A model generated the notes under the pieces. The model worked only from the letters and a program-made list of their open reading frames with translations, did not search any database and was not told where the DNA came from. From the NCBI RefSeq assembly GCF_020497125.1, contig NC_059075.1, positions 29,238,003-29,302,002 of the forward strand: a DNA stretch of 64,000 nt. Reading direction: 5' to 3'. This document shows positions 1-12,746 of the stretch, piece after piece. This DNA comes from Mauremys mutica (lineage: Eukaryota; Chordata; Testudines; Geoemydidae). The stretch's first letter is position 1, and every line of letters starts with the position of its first letter. The translations under genes were made by a program, and so were the position numbers.

Positions 1-439
1 GTTCCTTTAAAACTGGAGGAGTTCCATGCAACAGGTACCATGGGTTTGATCTTACTTGTACTCGTTTTACACTGGCGTAACAACCTTGCCTTTAATAGCA
101 TTAATTCGGATTTTCACCAGGGGTAAGTGAGAAGAGAATCAGGCTACACACCTTTCTCTAAATACCATACAAGGCAAACTGTCAACACTCAAATAATAAA
201 ACAGTACTACTAATAATACTCCCAGCCACCACTTTGCACACACATACTCTTGTCCCAGTATATTCACAGCACACCCGGTTTGCAATATTTTGAAAATTTT
301 CCCTTGCTACAAAAAATTATGCTGCTTAGGAGAAAATTTGAGAATGTTCTTTCACTGAGTCAGGGCCCATCCAAATATGTTCTGAAGCTCAGTGGTTTTT
401 AACTACCAAATTATTTGAAAGAAATAGAAACTGGCTTAC

Positions 440-542
440 TTGTCAGTCATCATAGTAGGTTGGTCATCGGTAAATTCTTCTGGAGCTGGTACAAACATAC
501 TGACTATACTGGGTGCTGACAGTAAGCTGGATTTGGTGGCAC
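440..542 (-). CDS. UNC79: UNC79 exon w23 (last exon in window)
   Basis: 103 bp: two bases, 33 codons, two bases. Acceptor CTTCAAG, donor GTAAGC. Peptide ATKSSLLSAPSIVSMFVPAP then EEFTDDQPTMMTD(K). Too short for a detectable long frame, found by homology and splice signals. The gene continues past the left edge with further exons of the C-terminal helical region. Confidence 0.94.
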
Positions 543-2937
543 CTTGAAGCCATTAAAAGAAAAGAAGCATGGTAAATGGAAATCTGGAATGGACATAGAT
601 GAACAAAAAAAGCTTTTGCAGTGTATGTAAATAAAAATTTCTCTCTGGAGAAAGATACAACACATTCTTTGGTTCTGTAAAATTACTCCAATTACTTGTG
701 CTTATTTTATTTTTTAAAGGCCAGGAATGAAACAAATTCAAGGTGGTATGACTGCTTTAGTGTTCAGTTGTCAAGTTTTTATCCCCTCATTCTTTAGGTA
801 GAGTGGATGGTCCTGTAGTTAGTATGAGACTGTTAGGAACTTTGGATTCTTCCCCCCCAGAATTGTGTGTGACCTTGGGGGAGGAAATCACTTAACATCC
901 TCTTTGCCTCAGTCACCCCATCTGTGAAATGGAGATGATAATGCCTCACAACAATGTTGAGGCTTAATTCATCAAGATTTGAAAAGGCTTAGAGATCATT
1001 GATGGAAGATGATTTAGAAGTGCAAAGTATTATTAGTGTTATTTTCAGTTAGAAAACTTTTAAAGGCAAGCTATACCGATGAGGCGGAACTGACCGCCTA
1101 CAGACCTGGTCATAGAGGAATACAAATAGTGCAGTCACATGTGGCTCTCCCTTGCCCAGGGGGCACTTCTTCTGTGCCCAAATCATGGGAGATGGGACGG
1201 GCAGTGGATTCTTGGTTTAACAGGAAGGGTTGAAGGCAACAGGAGCCTCATAGGACAGGTATTGAATAGGTGGAGTATCCTGGAAGACAGGACTCTTGGA
1301 TTGATGTTATAGGACACCATGTCTCTGAAACAGCTAACTTGTTCTCCAGAATCACAGCTTGCTTGCTGGCTGCCTTTCTTTTTATTTTTGAAGGTAATTC
1401 TTTTTTATTATTTTTATTTATTTATTTTTAAAGGTAATTCTCTAGATGTTATGGTTGTGAAAAAAAACCTCTGGAATAGCACAGAGAGGTGTGAACTGCC
1501 CCATTCATCTCAATGAAGTGTTAATGCAAGTGCCCTTTGATGATATTTTAACGTCAACATTGTTAATTATTTCTTTTCTCAGGTAAGAAAGAAGAGGAAA
1601 GGCCATAGATCTGCACAACCTACTATCAAGTAATGTCATTTTGATGCCACACATGAGTGGCATTTGTGGGACAGCACCACTTCTTTTTCCCCCAAGTTAA
1701 TTAAGACCCACTGAGAAGAGCCAAACTCAAGGAACCCAGTGGAACTCATATTATAGATGTGTTCACACCTGCATGGTCCACACTGAGTGGCATCTCGTTT
1801 TGAAGTTGCACATGGGTGGAGCTCATTTTGTGGTTACAGCTTGGAAGAACACCAATGTCTTTTTCCCTCCAGTTTGACCCTTGCAGATATGGATGGTCTG
1901 GAGGGTGATTGAAGAAGCCAGCAAGAAAACAAACAGCAATCTGAAGGCCTCACAAACAGAATTCATAGCTAGTGTTGAAACTAGCCTATTGTAATCCTCA
2001 TTATGGGTTAAAGAAACAAGAGGTGGATTGTCTGACTAAGCCTGTTACAAATGGAGTTGCTATTGATATGGTCCCAATAGCTGCTGTTGCAAAGGCAAGC
2101 TCAGACCAAATGATCTATATGAGATTCCATTCTAGACTGATAGGGAGGGTGCTGAGTGCTGCTTTAATGAAAATAGAAGTGTCAAACAATTGTTCTGCTA
2201 AGTTTGGAAGGAAACATAATTATTTTCTATACAAGCTAAGACCCTATCCTATATGTTGAGTAATGGTCCCTTTGAGATTGCACTGGATGCAGCAGACAAT
2301 TTAGAAAGTCTTGAGGAGTCTTCAGTGATATAGGAAACCATCGAGAATGCAAGAAATAAGAGTTTGTTAGCTAGTCTTTGCTTCATAAACTGATTCACTT
2401 TACCCTCCCTTTTATTATCATGCTGGAAGCTTAACTGATGCCATCTCTAGCTACAGGTTACAGTATAGCATGCAAATGCTGGATGTTGACGTAACCATGG
2501 CTACATAACTGGGAGTAAGGCTAAGCTGCTAATAATAAGAACACTTGTTTTGCTCTTGTGGTGAAAAGTGAGAGAGAATGTGATTCAAGCTAGAGCAAGG
2601 CTAGTTTGTGGTGCCATTAAAAAGCTGTAAGGAAGGCTGAGCAGTTTGGATGTCAGGAATGAGAATCTGAATAGCTAAGAAGTGGGGACTTGGTGACACC
2701 GGGAATGGGGCACACAGTCTTTCACTTCCAAGTCATCAGTTACGTCCAGACGAGCTAGGTACTGACAGGAAGTCATTAGCATCCATCAACTATCCATGTC
2801 CTGTGTAAAAAGAATTGGTGGTGTCACGTTAGCTGAACAGAACACAAAGCCACCATCACAACTGGTACTAATTGGCAACCTTGTTGGTAGTCTCAGCAGA
2901 GAGACCAAGTTTGAATGAATGTGGACACTGAACTAAC
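543..2937. other. Intron w22-w23
   Basis: 2.4 kb of AT-rich intronic DNA. It holds a MIR-like core at 866-1045 (listed) and a local duplication of an AAGGTAATTCT block at about 1390 and 1430. No other gene or element recognised. Confidence 0.85.
866..1045 (+). repeat. MIR/CORE-SINE-like fragment
   Basis: Contains the diagnostic run of the MIR family: GTGTGACCTTGGG, ATCACTTAAC, CCTCAGT, CCCATCTGTGAAATGGAGAT and ATAATGCCTCA in the correct order. Degenerate, therefore old. Confidence 0.75.
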
Positions 2938-3021
2938 CTCTTATTCTTAGTGGTGGTCCCTCCAGGTCAGGGTTTAGGCAAACTGAGACATTGCACGGCC
3001 GCTTCCCATGCTGTATCTGTT
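2938..3021 (-). CDS. UNC79: UNC79 exon w22 (84 bp)
   Basis: 84 bp: two bases, 27 codons, one base. Acceptor TATCCACAG, donor GTTAGT (weak). Peptide (E)QIQHGKRPCNVSVCLNPDLE then GPPLRIR(G). Located by searching for the missing family segment between w21 and w23; diverges at several residues from mammals (for example HGKRPC for PGKRQC). Phase-1 symmetric and skippable. Confidence 0.92.
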
Positions 3022-4899
3022 CTGTGGATAAATAGAAGACTTCAGACTGTGGTACTGTTAATGCAGCGCCTCTCACCAGCACCACAAATTCACTCCAACA
3101 ATTAAAACACCACCATCACCACACACATACACAACAGCTGGAAAACAGAGGGTTAAATCTCTGAGCATGAAGACAGAAAAGAAGAAAAGAAAAGAAGGTA
3201 AAAGATAGTTCCATAGAGGAAGCAAGAACCAGATTTAGCAATATTAAAGGAGGCCTTTTAGGAAAGCTCAAAGTCAGGGTCTTTTGATAAGAAATATAGG
3301 GCTAATTGCAAGGATTCAGCAAGAAATGGATATGTAAAGAGTCACAGAAAGAGTAAAAGTTAATGCTTAGGGACACCAAGGGATCAGTAGTTCATGGACA
3401 TGCTTGTGCTGGCATAGGATAGACACACACGGAGTTTATTTTTCAGAGAAAGATTTTGGGACAGAGCAGTTTGAAATGAGAGATGAAGAAAGAGAGGATG
3501 GTACCCAGTTTAGCTGGACTGATGTAGAAAATATAAAGCAGCCACAAAATGATGTGAAATTAGGGATTGTAAAAGTTCCCTTGAAAAATTCAGTTGGTGT
3601 CTCAAGTCACTGGAGGAAGTGACTAGAAGTGAGGTCTTTTGGAGAGAAAGGTGACAGATGTGAAAAGAATGCTAGCGGATTCCCAACAAGAACATTAAGA
3701 TGGAGCTCCTCAAAGATATAGTGATTAGAATATTGACTTGCCCTCTTGGAAGACAGGTTCAATAGGTCACATAAGAGGTAAATGATAAACTATATGGTTC
3801 TGAAATACTAAATGGGAAAACCAGGTTATTGTATAAGTTATGCTAACTGAATTTCTATGTGAGATAAACTTACTTGATATGTCAGAAGGCTACCATGGAC
3901 CTGCTACCCATGACAAATTCTGTGCTTGATGATGTGGGGAAGGATAGGAAGGGAAACTGACAATCCACTTCATTCTGAGGATGGATGTCACAAGAGAAGC
4001 CATGCCTCAGAGTCACAAATGGAAAGAGACTGATGGGACTTAAAAGTGAAAACTGAATTAAGCACAATTTTTGAGACCAATCTCCCCACTAACTTGGCAG
4101 TGGGGACGTTCAACCAAGTGCTACATTCCAGGTCAATGTTTTACAGTTCTTTCCCTCCCTCTTGTCACCTCCTGGTTTGCTAGTGAAATTCTAGGAAGCA
4201 TCATTCTATTATGTCACAATGAAACATATGCCAGAATTCATCATTCTGTGACAAATTCAATGAACTATAGAAGATTTCACACAAGAGAAAAAGAATGAAA
4301 AGAAGAGGTTAAAACTTTTTTCAGGTGGTTAGTGGGGACATTCTGTACTTAATTCAGTTTTCATTGTCTGCTTTGCATTTTGCTCTTAATGAGAAACATG
4401 GAAACCCAGTATGAATTACTGAGCAGAAACCCCATGAGTTCTGCATGAGCTGGCAAAAGACTCCCAAGTGTCTGCCGATGGGGAAGTGAGAGTCTCTTTG
4501 GCATAAGGTTTAAATGCCTGATGTCTCAATATGATTGCAAACAAAGAAAAAAGGTTTGTCTTTATAAAAATGATTCACACACACTGGGTGAAATCCTGGC
4601 CCTGCTGAAGTCAGTGGCAATACTCAATTTGATCTCAATAGGACCAGAATCTCACCTAGCTGTATACAAAATGGTAACGGCCATTATTTCAAAAGAAAAA
4701 TATCCCACTACAATGGAGCCATCCTGATTCACACCAGCAGAGAATCTGATATAATTCCACTGTAGACCTGAGCTTGGTTACTTTTCTCCAACGGAAGAAT
4801 GGTAATGTCTCACTTATATTCACAACAATTGATCACCACAGAAAGAGACACTAACTGGTTTAAGGGAATGGAAATAAAGAATAGAGAAGCATAACTTAC
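3022..4899. other. Intron w21-w22
   Basis: 1.9 kb intron. Contains one copy of the GAAGTCAGTGG low-copy motif near 4588-4630 and a short CACCATCACCACACACA run near 3108. Short open frames at 3404 and 4521 show no recognisable protein. Nothing else seen. Confidence 0.8.
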
Positions 4900-5016
4900 C
4901 AGTGTCCCAAGTGCTGATATTATGGGGTGCACTAGATTGGTGTTCCAGCTGTCTCTTCATTAGCTGGTTCATTGTCAGAGCTCCCAGGGAGCCCCTTTTC
5001 ATCTGTCTGAACTGAG
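4900..5016 (-). CDS. UNC79: UNC79 exon w21
   Basis: 117 bp: two bases, 38 codons, one base. Acceptor ATTTGCAG, donor GTAAGT. Encodes QFRQMKRGSLGALTMNQLMK and RQLEHQSSAPHNISTWDT. The internal methionine is not a start. Phase-1 symmetric. It follows the 8 kb intron holding the first Harbinger element. Confidence 0.96.
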
Positions 5017-6562
5017 CTGCAAATCAGAATTTGAAAAGAGTTCAGAGAATCACACAAGCTGCTCTTATTCCCCCGATTTTGTCCATCAGCATGAAGGAGG
5101 TACTGATATCATCCACAAAGACCAGCTGCTTGCTCTCAGAATTTTATTCAAAGTAATCTGCTCTATTCACATAGTTGTACATGGTGAAATTCTGGCCCCA
5201 CTTCAGTCCATGGCAAAAATCCTGTGGATTTCAGTGAAACCAGGATTTCACGCATAGTGTCTACTAGCAATTCCTTGGCCTGTGATCTTTACTCTAAAAT
5301 ACAGTGAAACGTGTTCAAGACACAACCTTTATTAGACATCCCTAAAACTTAAGAAACCACCGTAAAGTATCGCCAGACATCAAGTTAGACTGTGACTAGT
5401 CCATGTGTGCACATGCTGGGGGAGGAGACATCTGGATTGATTCTGGGGAGGATGTCTTCCCCAACAATCCCCTTTCATTTGCACACGCCATTGTAGAGTT
5501 AGTAGAATGACAGTCTCTGCACTTGGGAAAGCATGAGCACTGCTCCCTCTAGGCACCCCGTGGTAGGATCATGACCTTGTGCCCCAACCCCTGCACTGGC
5601 CTGCAGAGTGCAAGACACATTATGTGACTGGTGCATCCTATAGTCTCACTGAACACCCTGCCACTCAGGGAGGGATTCCATCTCTCTCCGGAGCTCCCCA
5701 GGGGTCGGGTGACGCCATACTACCTTCTAGGCAGGCCAGCATCCAAATAGCACAAAATGGCCCTTTTGTCCCCTCCACTTTTATTAGAAGACCTCGTCCT
5801 TTAAGTAGCCAACTTCTGCTGGTCCATTGGGTTCCCAATTTCTATACTTTTTAACCTACATTGCTGTATATTTTATTGAAAATGACTAGCTGACAATACT
5901 CCCTGAATAAACTATAACATAACCAGAAATTAAGACCAGTATTGTAACATATTTCCCTAATACTCAAATGGACAGAGAAACAGGTGATAGGATGCTCCCA
6001 ACCTATCTTCTTTTTCCATCCTTTCAACAAGAAGCATCAAGAAGGATGAGGATGGCTCCTCTACTTTATCAACCCATCTGAGCAATGTATTTCCCCCAAT
6101 GAAACCAAGACCATTACTCACTGCCTGAAACTGATTCTTGGGCCCTGAATCTGAAAAGCACTCGAGCATGTGCTTAAATCCATACCTATTCTGGATGCTT
6201 TTAAGCATGTAGATTTAAGCCTGAGTTTAAATATTTTCTTGAAGTCAGGCCTACATGATAGCAATGTGAGACCTCTTCATCGTGATCATTTTCATTTGCA
6301 ACTAAAAGAAATCTAACATAGTTTAAAAATAGTATTAATGTGACACCTGCCAGTACAATAGTAACCAGCTAAGCTTTAAAAAAAGGTCAAACAGTCCTTG
6401 ACATCATTAACTGAAAAGGCAAAACTGGAGATTAGCACAAGCCATAAGGTTCAGATCCAAACTTTGCCCAAAGTTTCGAGGCACTCAGATCCCAGGTTTT
6501 CAGTTAGATCCATCTCAGTGTCTAACTACAAAGAAGATTCAAACCCAAATTAAACAGAATAA

Positions 6563-6880
6563 TGGAATCATAGATAATGTAGGACTGGAAGGGACCCTTT
6601 AGGTCACTTAGTCCAGTCCTTTGCGCTGAGGCAGGCCTAAGTATTATCTAGATCATCCCTGACAGGTGTTTGTCATAACTGTTCTTGAAAACATCCAGTG
6701 ACGGAGATTCCACTACCTTCCTAGGTAATTTGTTCTGGTGCCTAACTACTCTCACAGTTAGGAAGTTTTTCCTAATATCTAATCTAAATCTCCTTTGCTG
6801 CAATTTAAGCCCGTTACTTCTTGCCCGGATCTCATCTCATAAGGAGAACAATTTAAAGAACTTTCTAACAGAATAAGTAC
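6563..6880 (-). mobile_element. CR1 LINE 3' fragment
   Basis: Read on minus it ends in the CR1 3' region: AGGAAGTTTTTCC-type sequence, 'TTAGGAAAAACTTCCTAACTGTGAGAG', then TGATGACCTTT-like and a terminal TCTATGATTCC. The same segments, less decayed, are present on plus at 29580-29845. Non-coding; 5'-truncated. Confidence 0.88.
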
Positions 6881-7859
6881 CAGTATCAAATGTATAACAA
6901 CATCCACTGGGAATCTGCTCATCGAAACAATGTCATACACATCAGAATGAGAAGTGGTGTAGGTTTCCCCCCTTTTATGCAATACCCTTTCAATATACCA
7001 AAGCACATTTAAACTCCAACAACAACAAAAAATTATCCAACTCTGCAGTAAGCCAAACCTTGCATAAATGAGCTTCTGGAACTGAACCGAATTGTGATTC
7101 CATTCAATATTTAACTTTTTTGTTTTGTTTTGCAGCTGCCTTTCATAGCAAATTAGCAGAAAAATCTAATTTCCATCTCTTCCAGGACAAGGGGTTTTAA
7201 ATAGATGCTTTATCAGTTTATCAAAGACCAAATTTCCAAATGAAAGAATGGCAATTAATTTCAGAACTGACAATGTTGCTTAGACTGCAGAAGACTGTCA
7301 AAATCTAGGAAATTATCTCTTTGAACTTCCTTACCAGCTTTTGTGATTGTAATTAAAGTTTTTTTTTAATGCATATTCAACATTATCACAGTGGTGTTGA
7401 ACTGGTTCGTGTTTCCAGAGTTAGTTATTTACCTGGTTTCTGAAGGACAGCTGTGATTTCAAACGTTGAAAAAACAAAAAATTTGCCTCCAGCCTTTGAA
7501 CTGTATTGGAGCCAAGTCGGTCGCTACAGAAAAGCATGTGACATTTCATGTAGTATGATTGTACCAATAGAAACATTATTTCCAAGATCTGTTTTCTACC
7601 AATAACTTGAAAAAGTCTAGGGAGCAGATCCACAGCTGGTGTAAATTGTCATAATAATTCAATTGGAGTGTATCAGCTGATGATCAGGATAATGTGTATC
7701 AGCAGATGATCTGCCCCTATGTTTCTTTCTGTCCATGGAAATTCCTATGGGAGAAGACAGGCGCTATGGGAACTTTTCATGATCAGGACTGTTTGACAAT
7801 GTATGTGTCTATAAACCAGCAGCCTAAGTATAATTATGTATTCGTATTACAATAATGAG

Positions 7860-8340
7860 TAGTGCCTCAACAGAGATCAAGGCCCCGCTGTACTGAACAC
7901 GGAACAAACCCATAGCAAGAGACAGCCCTTGCTCCAAAGAGCTCAAAAGCTAAATAGACAAGAAAGACAAAAACATTTTTATCCCCATTTTACAGATGGA
8001 AACTGAGACACAGAGACAAAAAGGGCGAGATTTACAGAGGTCTTTAGGTGCCTAATGATACAGAAAGGTACTTAGTGGGGTTCACACAAGCATCTCAGCA
8101 GGGTAGGCACCTCATATCCAATTACATCAGTGGGAATTCAGCAGCTAACCTGCCCCAATTTAGGTGCTTTTGGAAATCACCCTAAGTGCCTAGCTGCATC
8201 TTTTGCTGCCTAAATAGTTTGTAAATCTGGCCCTCTGGACTTGCCCAAGGTCACACTGGAAGTTGGTAGTGCAGCTGGAGAACTGATTCCAGCTCTGCCT
8301 GAGTCCTAACCTCAAGACCATCCTTCCTTTTATAGGTCTG
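7860..8340. repeat. Composite of MIR-like tail and TTAGGTGCCT repeat
   Basis: 7860-7960 resembles the 'GTACAAACACAGAACAAA...GACAGTCCCTGC' repeat seen also at 31200-31330. 7980-8010 carries CCCCATTTTACAGATGGAAACTGAG (MIR on minus). 8030-8235 is the near-palindromic family bounded by GAGATTTAC...and...GTAAATCTGGCCCT with TTAGGTGCCTAA and AGGTGCTTTTGGAAA. Consensus borders are uncertain. Confidence 0.6.
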
Positions 8341-8838
8341 ATATTACTTCCACTGAAGTCAGTGGTTCTTGGATATCACTAAATAAATTAATACTCAGCA
8401 TTTTTATAGCACTCTATGGGCCTGTTTCTCCTCTCACTTAAACCCCATTTGCATCAGTGTAACGCTCTTGGCTCCAGTGCAGTTACATCGGATTTGCATC
8501 AGGCCCAAAATCTTCAAAGAACTTCACTAATTTAAATGATTAATGCTCACAGCTGTCCTGCAGGGTAGTTATTATCTCTGTTTTATAATTGGTTAAGTAG
8601 CTTTTCTAAGACCACATAGCTAGTAATAGAATTCTGAGGAGTTTCTGTCTCCTGGTCCTGTGCTTAGACAACTAGATAATGCTACATCTCATTCAAAGTG
8701 CACACACAACTTCAGCAAAAGGCTGCATTCAGCAACCACATCCTCAAAATTCCATTAATTGCTTAAGGATGTAAAATGCATATGCAGCAAATCAATGTCC
8801 ATGAAGTTTGCTATGGGCTTGGCTACACTTACAAGTTG

Positions 8839-8987
8839 CAGCGCTGGTGGAGGCTTTCCAGCGCTGCAACAACACCCCGTCCACACTTGCAGAGCACAAC
8901 CAGCGCTGCAACTCCCTGGTTGCAGCGCTGGCTGAAAACCCATCCCGGCAGGGGTATAAGGAGTGCAGCGCTGGTGATCCAGCGCTG
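8839..8987. repeat. Left subterminal CAGCGCTG array of Harbinger 1
   Basis: CAGCGCTG occurs at 8839, 8859, 8901, 8923, 8966 and 8980 (start positions), alternately with flanking G or C. The octamer is its own reverse complement. Subterminal repeats of DNA transposons usually bind transposase or the Myb-like accessory protein; that role here is inference. Confidence 0.8.
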
Positions 8988-9214
8988 CCCAGCAGGTGTG
9001 GACACTCACCAGAAAGCGCCTTTAACCTGTCCTCCAGGGAATAAAGGAGGTATCCCAGAATTCCTGTTCAGCCACTCTGCACATCAGTTTGCACTCTACT
9101 GCTCTTGCCTCAGGTGACCCGCCCTGTAAATGCCCCGGGAAATTTAAAAATCTCCTTCCTGTTTGCTGCAGCCAGGTGTGGAGTGCAATCAGTTTTAATC
9201 AGTTACAGGTGACC

Positions 9215-9773
9215 ATGCCTCCACGCGGCAAACGAGCCCCAGCATGGAGCACTGGTGAATTGCAGGACCTCATCAGTGTTTGGGGTGAGGCATCTGTTCA
9301 GGCACAGCTGCGCTCCGGCCGTAGGAATTACGATATCTTTGAGCAGATATCAAGGGCCATGCTGGATCGGGGCCATGATCGGGACGCAGTACAATGCAGG
9401 GTGAAAATTAAAGAGCTGCGGAGTGCCTATTACAAAGCCCGAGAGGGGAATCGACGATCCGGAGCTGCTCCCACGACCTGCCGTTTTTACAGGGAGATGG
9501 ATGAGATACTTGGGGGTGACCCCACTGCCAATCCCAGGATAACGATGGACACTTCTGAGCAGGCTGTGGGGGACAGGAGGAGGAGGCGGAGGAGGCGGCG
9601 GAGGCGGAGGCGTGGGGGGGGGGAGGAAACCGCGAGTGAAGCTCCTGGCATGGGGGAAGAAACCGCAGATTCCCTGGAGGCATGCAGCCAGGAGCTCTTC
9701 TCAAGCCAGGAGGAAAGCACCCAATCGCAGCAGCCAGCAGTTGCAGAAGGACAAGCAGAGGAGCGTGTTACCG
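9215..9773 (+). CDS. Harbinger 1 Myb/SANT-like protein, exon 1
   Basis: 186 codons plus one base with no stop. Starts at ATG 9215 (GTGACCATGC) with MPPRGKRAPAWSTGELQDLI, a Myb/SANT-like trihelix domain (about residues 9-95) with tryptophans at 11 and 22 and the YKAREGNRRSG...CRFYREMDEILGG signature; the frame is open further 5' to 9089 but the domain begins here. Then comes an Arg13-type run from a (GGC/GGA)n repeat (about 9577-9625), Gly-Glu and Ser-rich linkers, and a good donor ACCG/GTAAAG. In PIF/Harbinger elements this protein carries the transposase to the nucleus and to the transposon ends (family knowledge). Confidence 0.82.
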
Positions 9774-10464
9774 GTAAAGCGGCTTTTATTTTCTGGGTGA
9801 AATGTTTCTGGAGAGGAGGGGGGGTTATGGATGCATGCATGCCAGCCTCTAGATGTGGAATAGCCCGTTGATGTGGTCTATCACGTCGCGGTAATCTGCC
9901 TCAGTTATCTCAGCAAAAGCTTCATCCAGAGCGTGGGCAATATGCCTGCGCAGGTTTATAGGCAGAGCCACTGTGTCCCTTGTCCCAGTGACGGTGACGC
10001 GTCCGCGCCACTCTTCTGCCAGTGGTGGGGGGACCATTTCTGAACACAGGCAAGCCGCATAGGGTCCCGGGCGGAATCCACATTGCTCTAAAAGAGCCCC
10101 CCGCTGTTCCCTAGTGACTCGCAGTAGGGAAACATCTTCCAGGATTAAGTCCTGTGAAAAATGTTGGGAGACTCTTTAGTGAAGAGATAGGGAGATAAGA
10201 TCACCCCTGCATCTGCATCTTCATTTCACTCAAACCCTCTAGCACTCCAGATTACCCGAAGCAACCAGCTCCCCTCTATCACCCAAGCCCCACTTCTCCC
10301 CATATAAGCACTGCTCACTCACCATGTCGTGGCTTCTGTAGTGTTATGCGTGTGGGTAAAAGAATGCTTAAATAAGAACTCACTCCCTCAGTGTAACAAT
10401 TCATGTCTGGAGATAGTGGATACAATGCTGCCCGTGTTAAATGTTGTCATTTCTGTTTCTACAG

Positions 10465-10990
10465 TGACCTTGACTACTGGACTGCCCAGATGTTCAACAT
10501 CACAGAGGCTTAAAAATTTGAGAAAAAATCCCCGAAAGAGCAAAGAAGACATGCTGAAAACTGTTCTTAATCAGTCTGCTCGAGAGAGTAAGGACTTGAA
10601 GGATTGGCGAGAGAAAGAAAGCAGGACACGCAAGAGAAATGCAGTGGCCAAGAGGAAAACCCACGGAGCGGCTGCTAAGCATCCTGGAGCGCCAAGCGGA
10701 GTCTATAGAGTCACTCGTTGCCATGCAAGCAGAGCACTACCGTGCTACTCCCCCACCCGCCCCCGTCCTTTGTGCCTTGTGCCCCAATGTCAGCTCAAAC
10801 CACCTTTCCCCAGCATCCAGGTTCTTACCACCACCAGCCTGCCTCCAACACCTGTATGTTCCCCAACCAGCCCTGATACCTACCACCACCCTTACCCTCT
10901 GCATTCAACCCCCATCACCAAGCAGTATATGAACCCTGAAGTGCAGGATTCATTAAACAGCAATCCAGACAGGGCATATGCAAACTTGTG
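10465..10990 (+). pseudogene. Harbinger 1 Myb-like protein, exon 2 (frameshifted)
   Basis: Acceptor TTTCTGTTTCTACAG precedes 10465; the phase fits exon 1 (G + TG). The frame runs through a basic/helical stretch (NLRKNPRKSKEDMLKTVLNQ) and SKDLKDWREKESRTRKR, but the expected C-terminal coiled region (LLSILERQAESIESLVAMQA) is in the next frame, starting near 10640. One small indel around 10635-10645 therefore breaks the gene. A Pro/Thr-rich tail follows. A polyadenylation-like AATAAA lies at 11088. Confidence 0.75.
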
Positions 10991-11249
10991 ACTGTACAGT
11001 TCACCAACCCACACACACACCCCTGCCCTCTTGTGTTCATGAAATGTTGTGTGTCTGTCTGTCTGTCAAGGAAGTTTTTTTCTTTTCAATAAAACAATTC
11101 TTGGCTTTGAAAACAGTCTTTATTATAGCAGATAGTGAAAGATACCTTAGCCCAGTAAAGAAAGAGGCACTACAAATCATATTAATAATTATGGATAATA
11201 GAATAACAGTGTAAGCAGTGCAATTCACTCCCATGCAAGGCAGCAAACA

Positions 11250-12552
11250 TTATTGTTGGCTTTCAGCCTCAAATTCTTCCCTCAAGGCATCCCTAATCCT
11301 TGTAGCCCTGTGCTGGGCCTCTCTATTAGCCCTGCTCTCTGGCTGTGCATATTCAGCCTCCAGGACTTGAACCTCGGTGGTCCATGCCTCACTGAATGTT
11401 TCACCCTTCCCTTCACAAATATTATGGAGGGTACAGCAAGCGCATATAACCGCGGGGATGCTGCTTTCCCCCAAGTCTAGCTTCCATACAAGCAACGCCA
11501 GCGGGCTTTTAAAACGCCCAAAAAGCACACTCCACAGTCATTCTGCACCGGCTCAGCCTGTAGTTGAAACCGGTCCTTGCTCCTGTCAAGCTTCCCTGTA
11601 TAGGGTTTCATGAGCCAAGGCAGTAACGGGTACGCGGGGTCTCCAAGGATCACAGTGGGCATTTCGACATCCCCTACTGGGATCTTCCTGTCTGGGAAAA
11701 AAGTCCCTGCCTGCATCTTCCTGAACAGGCCACTGTTCCGAAAGATGCGTGCAATCATGCACCTTTCCAGGCCAGCCTGTGTAAATGTCAATGAAAACGC
11801 CCGCTGGTGATCCACAAGCGCCTGGTGAACCATAGAGAAATATCGCTTCATATTAACGTACTCTGTTGGGTGGTGGGGGGGGGCCAGAATAGGAATATGC
11901 GTCCCATCTATCGCCCCTCCACAGTTAGGGAAACCCATGTGTGCAAAGCCATCCACAATGTCCTGCACGCTCCCCAGAGTCACGGTCTTTTCTTAGCAGG
12001 ATGCGATTAATTGCCTTGCAAACTTGCATCAAAACGATTCCCACGGTCGACTTTCCCACACCAAAACTGGTTCCCGACCGACCGGTAGCTGTCTGGAGTT
12101 GCCAGCTTCCAGATTGCAATAGCCACTCGCTTTTCCACCGTCAGGGCAGCTCTCAATCTTGTGTCCTTGCGCCGCAGAGTGGGGGCGAAGCTCAGCACAC
12201 AGTCCCATGAAAGTGGCTTTTCTCATACGAAAGTTCTGCAGCCACTGCTCGTCATCCCAGACTTTCCATGACGATGTGATCCCACCACTCAGTGCTTGTT
12301 TCCCCGAGCCCAAAAGCGGCGTTCAACGGTGCTGAGCATTTCCGTAAATGCCGCAAGCACTTTAGTGTCACACGCGGCAGGCAAATCCATATTGATATCA
12401 TCGTCGGAATCCTCACTGTCACTTTGGAGCTGAAGGAATAGCTGGACTGCCAAACGTGTTGTGCTGGTGACACTCATCAGCAGAGTCCTCAGCAGATCGG
12501 GCTCCATTTGCCACAGAAATCGCGATTCACACAGAGAGTAACAGAAAGACAC
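11250..12552 (-). pseudogene. Harbinger 1 DDE transposase (broken)
   Basis: Read on minus, pieces in different frames give the full HARBI1-like order: an acidic N-terminus (LQLQSDSEDSDDDINMDLPA near 12430), WDDEQWLQNFRMRKATFMGL (near 12260), a helix-turn-helix-like region near 12130-12000, the first catalytic D in NCGGAIDGTHIPI (near 11915), the second D in VILGDPAYPLLPWLMKPYTG (near 11660-11600), KARWRCL (near 11490) and CCTLHNICEGKGE (near 11430). At least three frame shifts separate these pieces, including one just at the VECAFG-type motif that carries the last acidic residue (about 11530). Not functional as it stands. It would catalyse cut-and-paste transposition with 3-bp target duplications. 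Confidence 0.9.
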
Positions 12553-12746
12553 TCACAATGGCGCCAAACGCTGCTGGAAAGAGTGAATGCTGGGATGTGA
12601 AGCGATGCACCACTGGGGCGCTGGCAAACAGGAAGCGGAATGACCCGCACACTTCCTTCCCCTTCCCACAATACTCAGCGCCAAAACGGTGCCAAAACGG
12701 GACGAGGTGCTCTGTGGGATAGCTGCCCACAATGCACCTCTCAATA

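Larger units (their letters stand above)
5017..8814. other. Intron w20-w21, part left of the Harbinger element
   Basis: Contains a minus-strand CR1 fragment (6563-6880), a MIR-like tail and a 'TTAGGTGCCTAA' type repeat (7860-8340), and a paired TGTATCAGC(T/A)GATGATC repeat at about 7670-7715. The stretch 5017-6560 holds only motif copies of the GAAGTCAATGG type (about 5186-5255) and no gene. Confidence 0.8.

Noticed and set aside
7670..7715. Tandem repeat TGTATCAGC(T/A)GATGATC
   Set aside because: Two units only; too little to call an element.
9408..9840. Minus-strand frames of 98 and 117 codons with Pro/Ser/Leu runs
   Set aside because: Mirror of the Myb-like exon and its GGC/GGA repeat.
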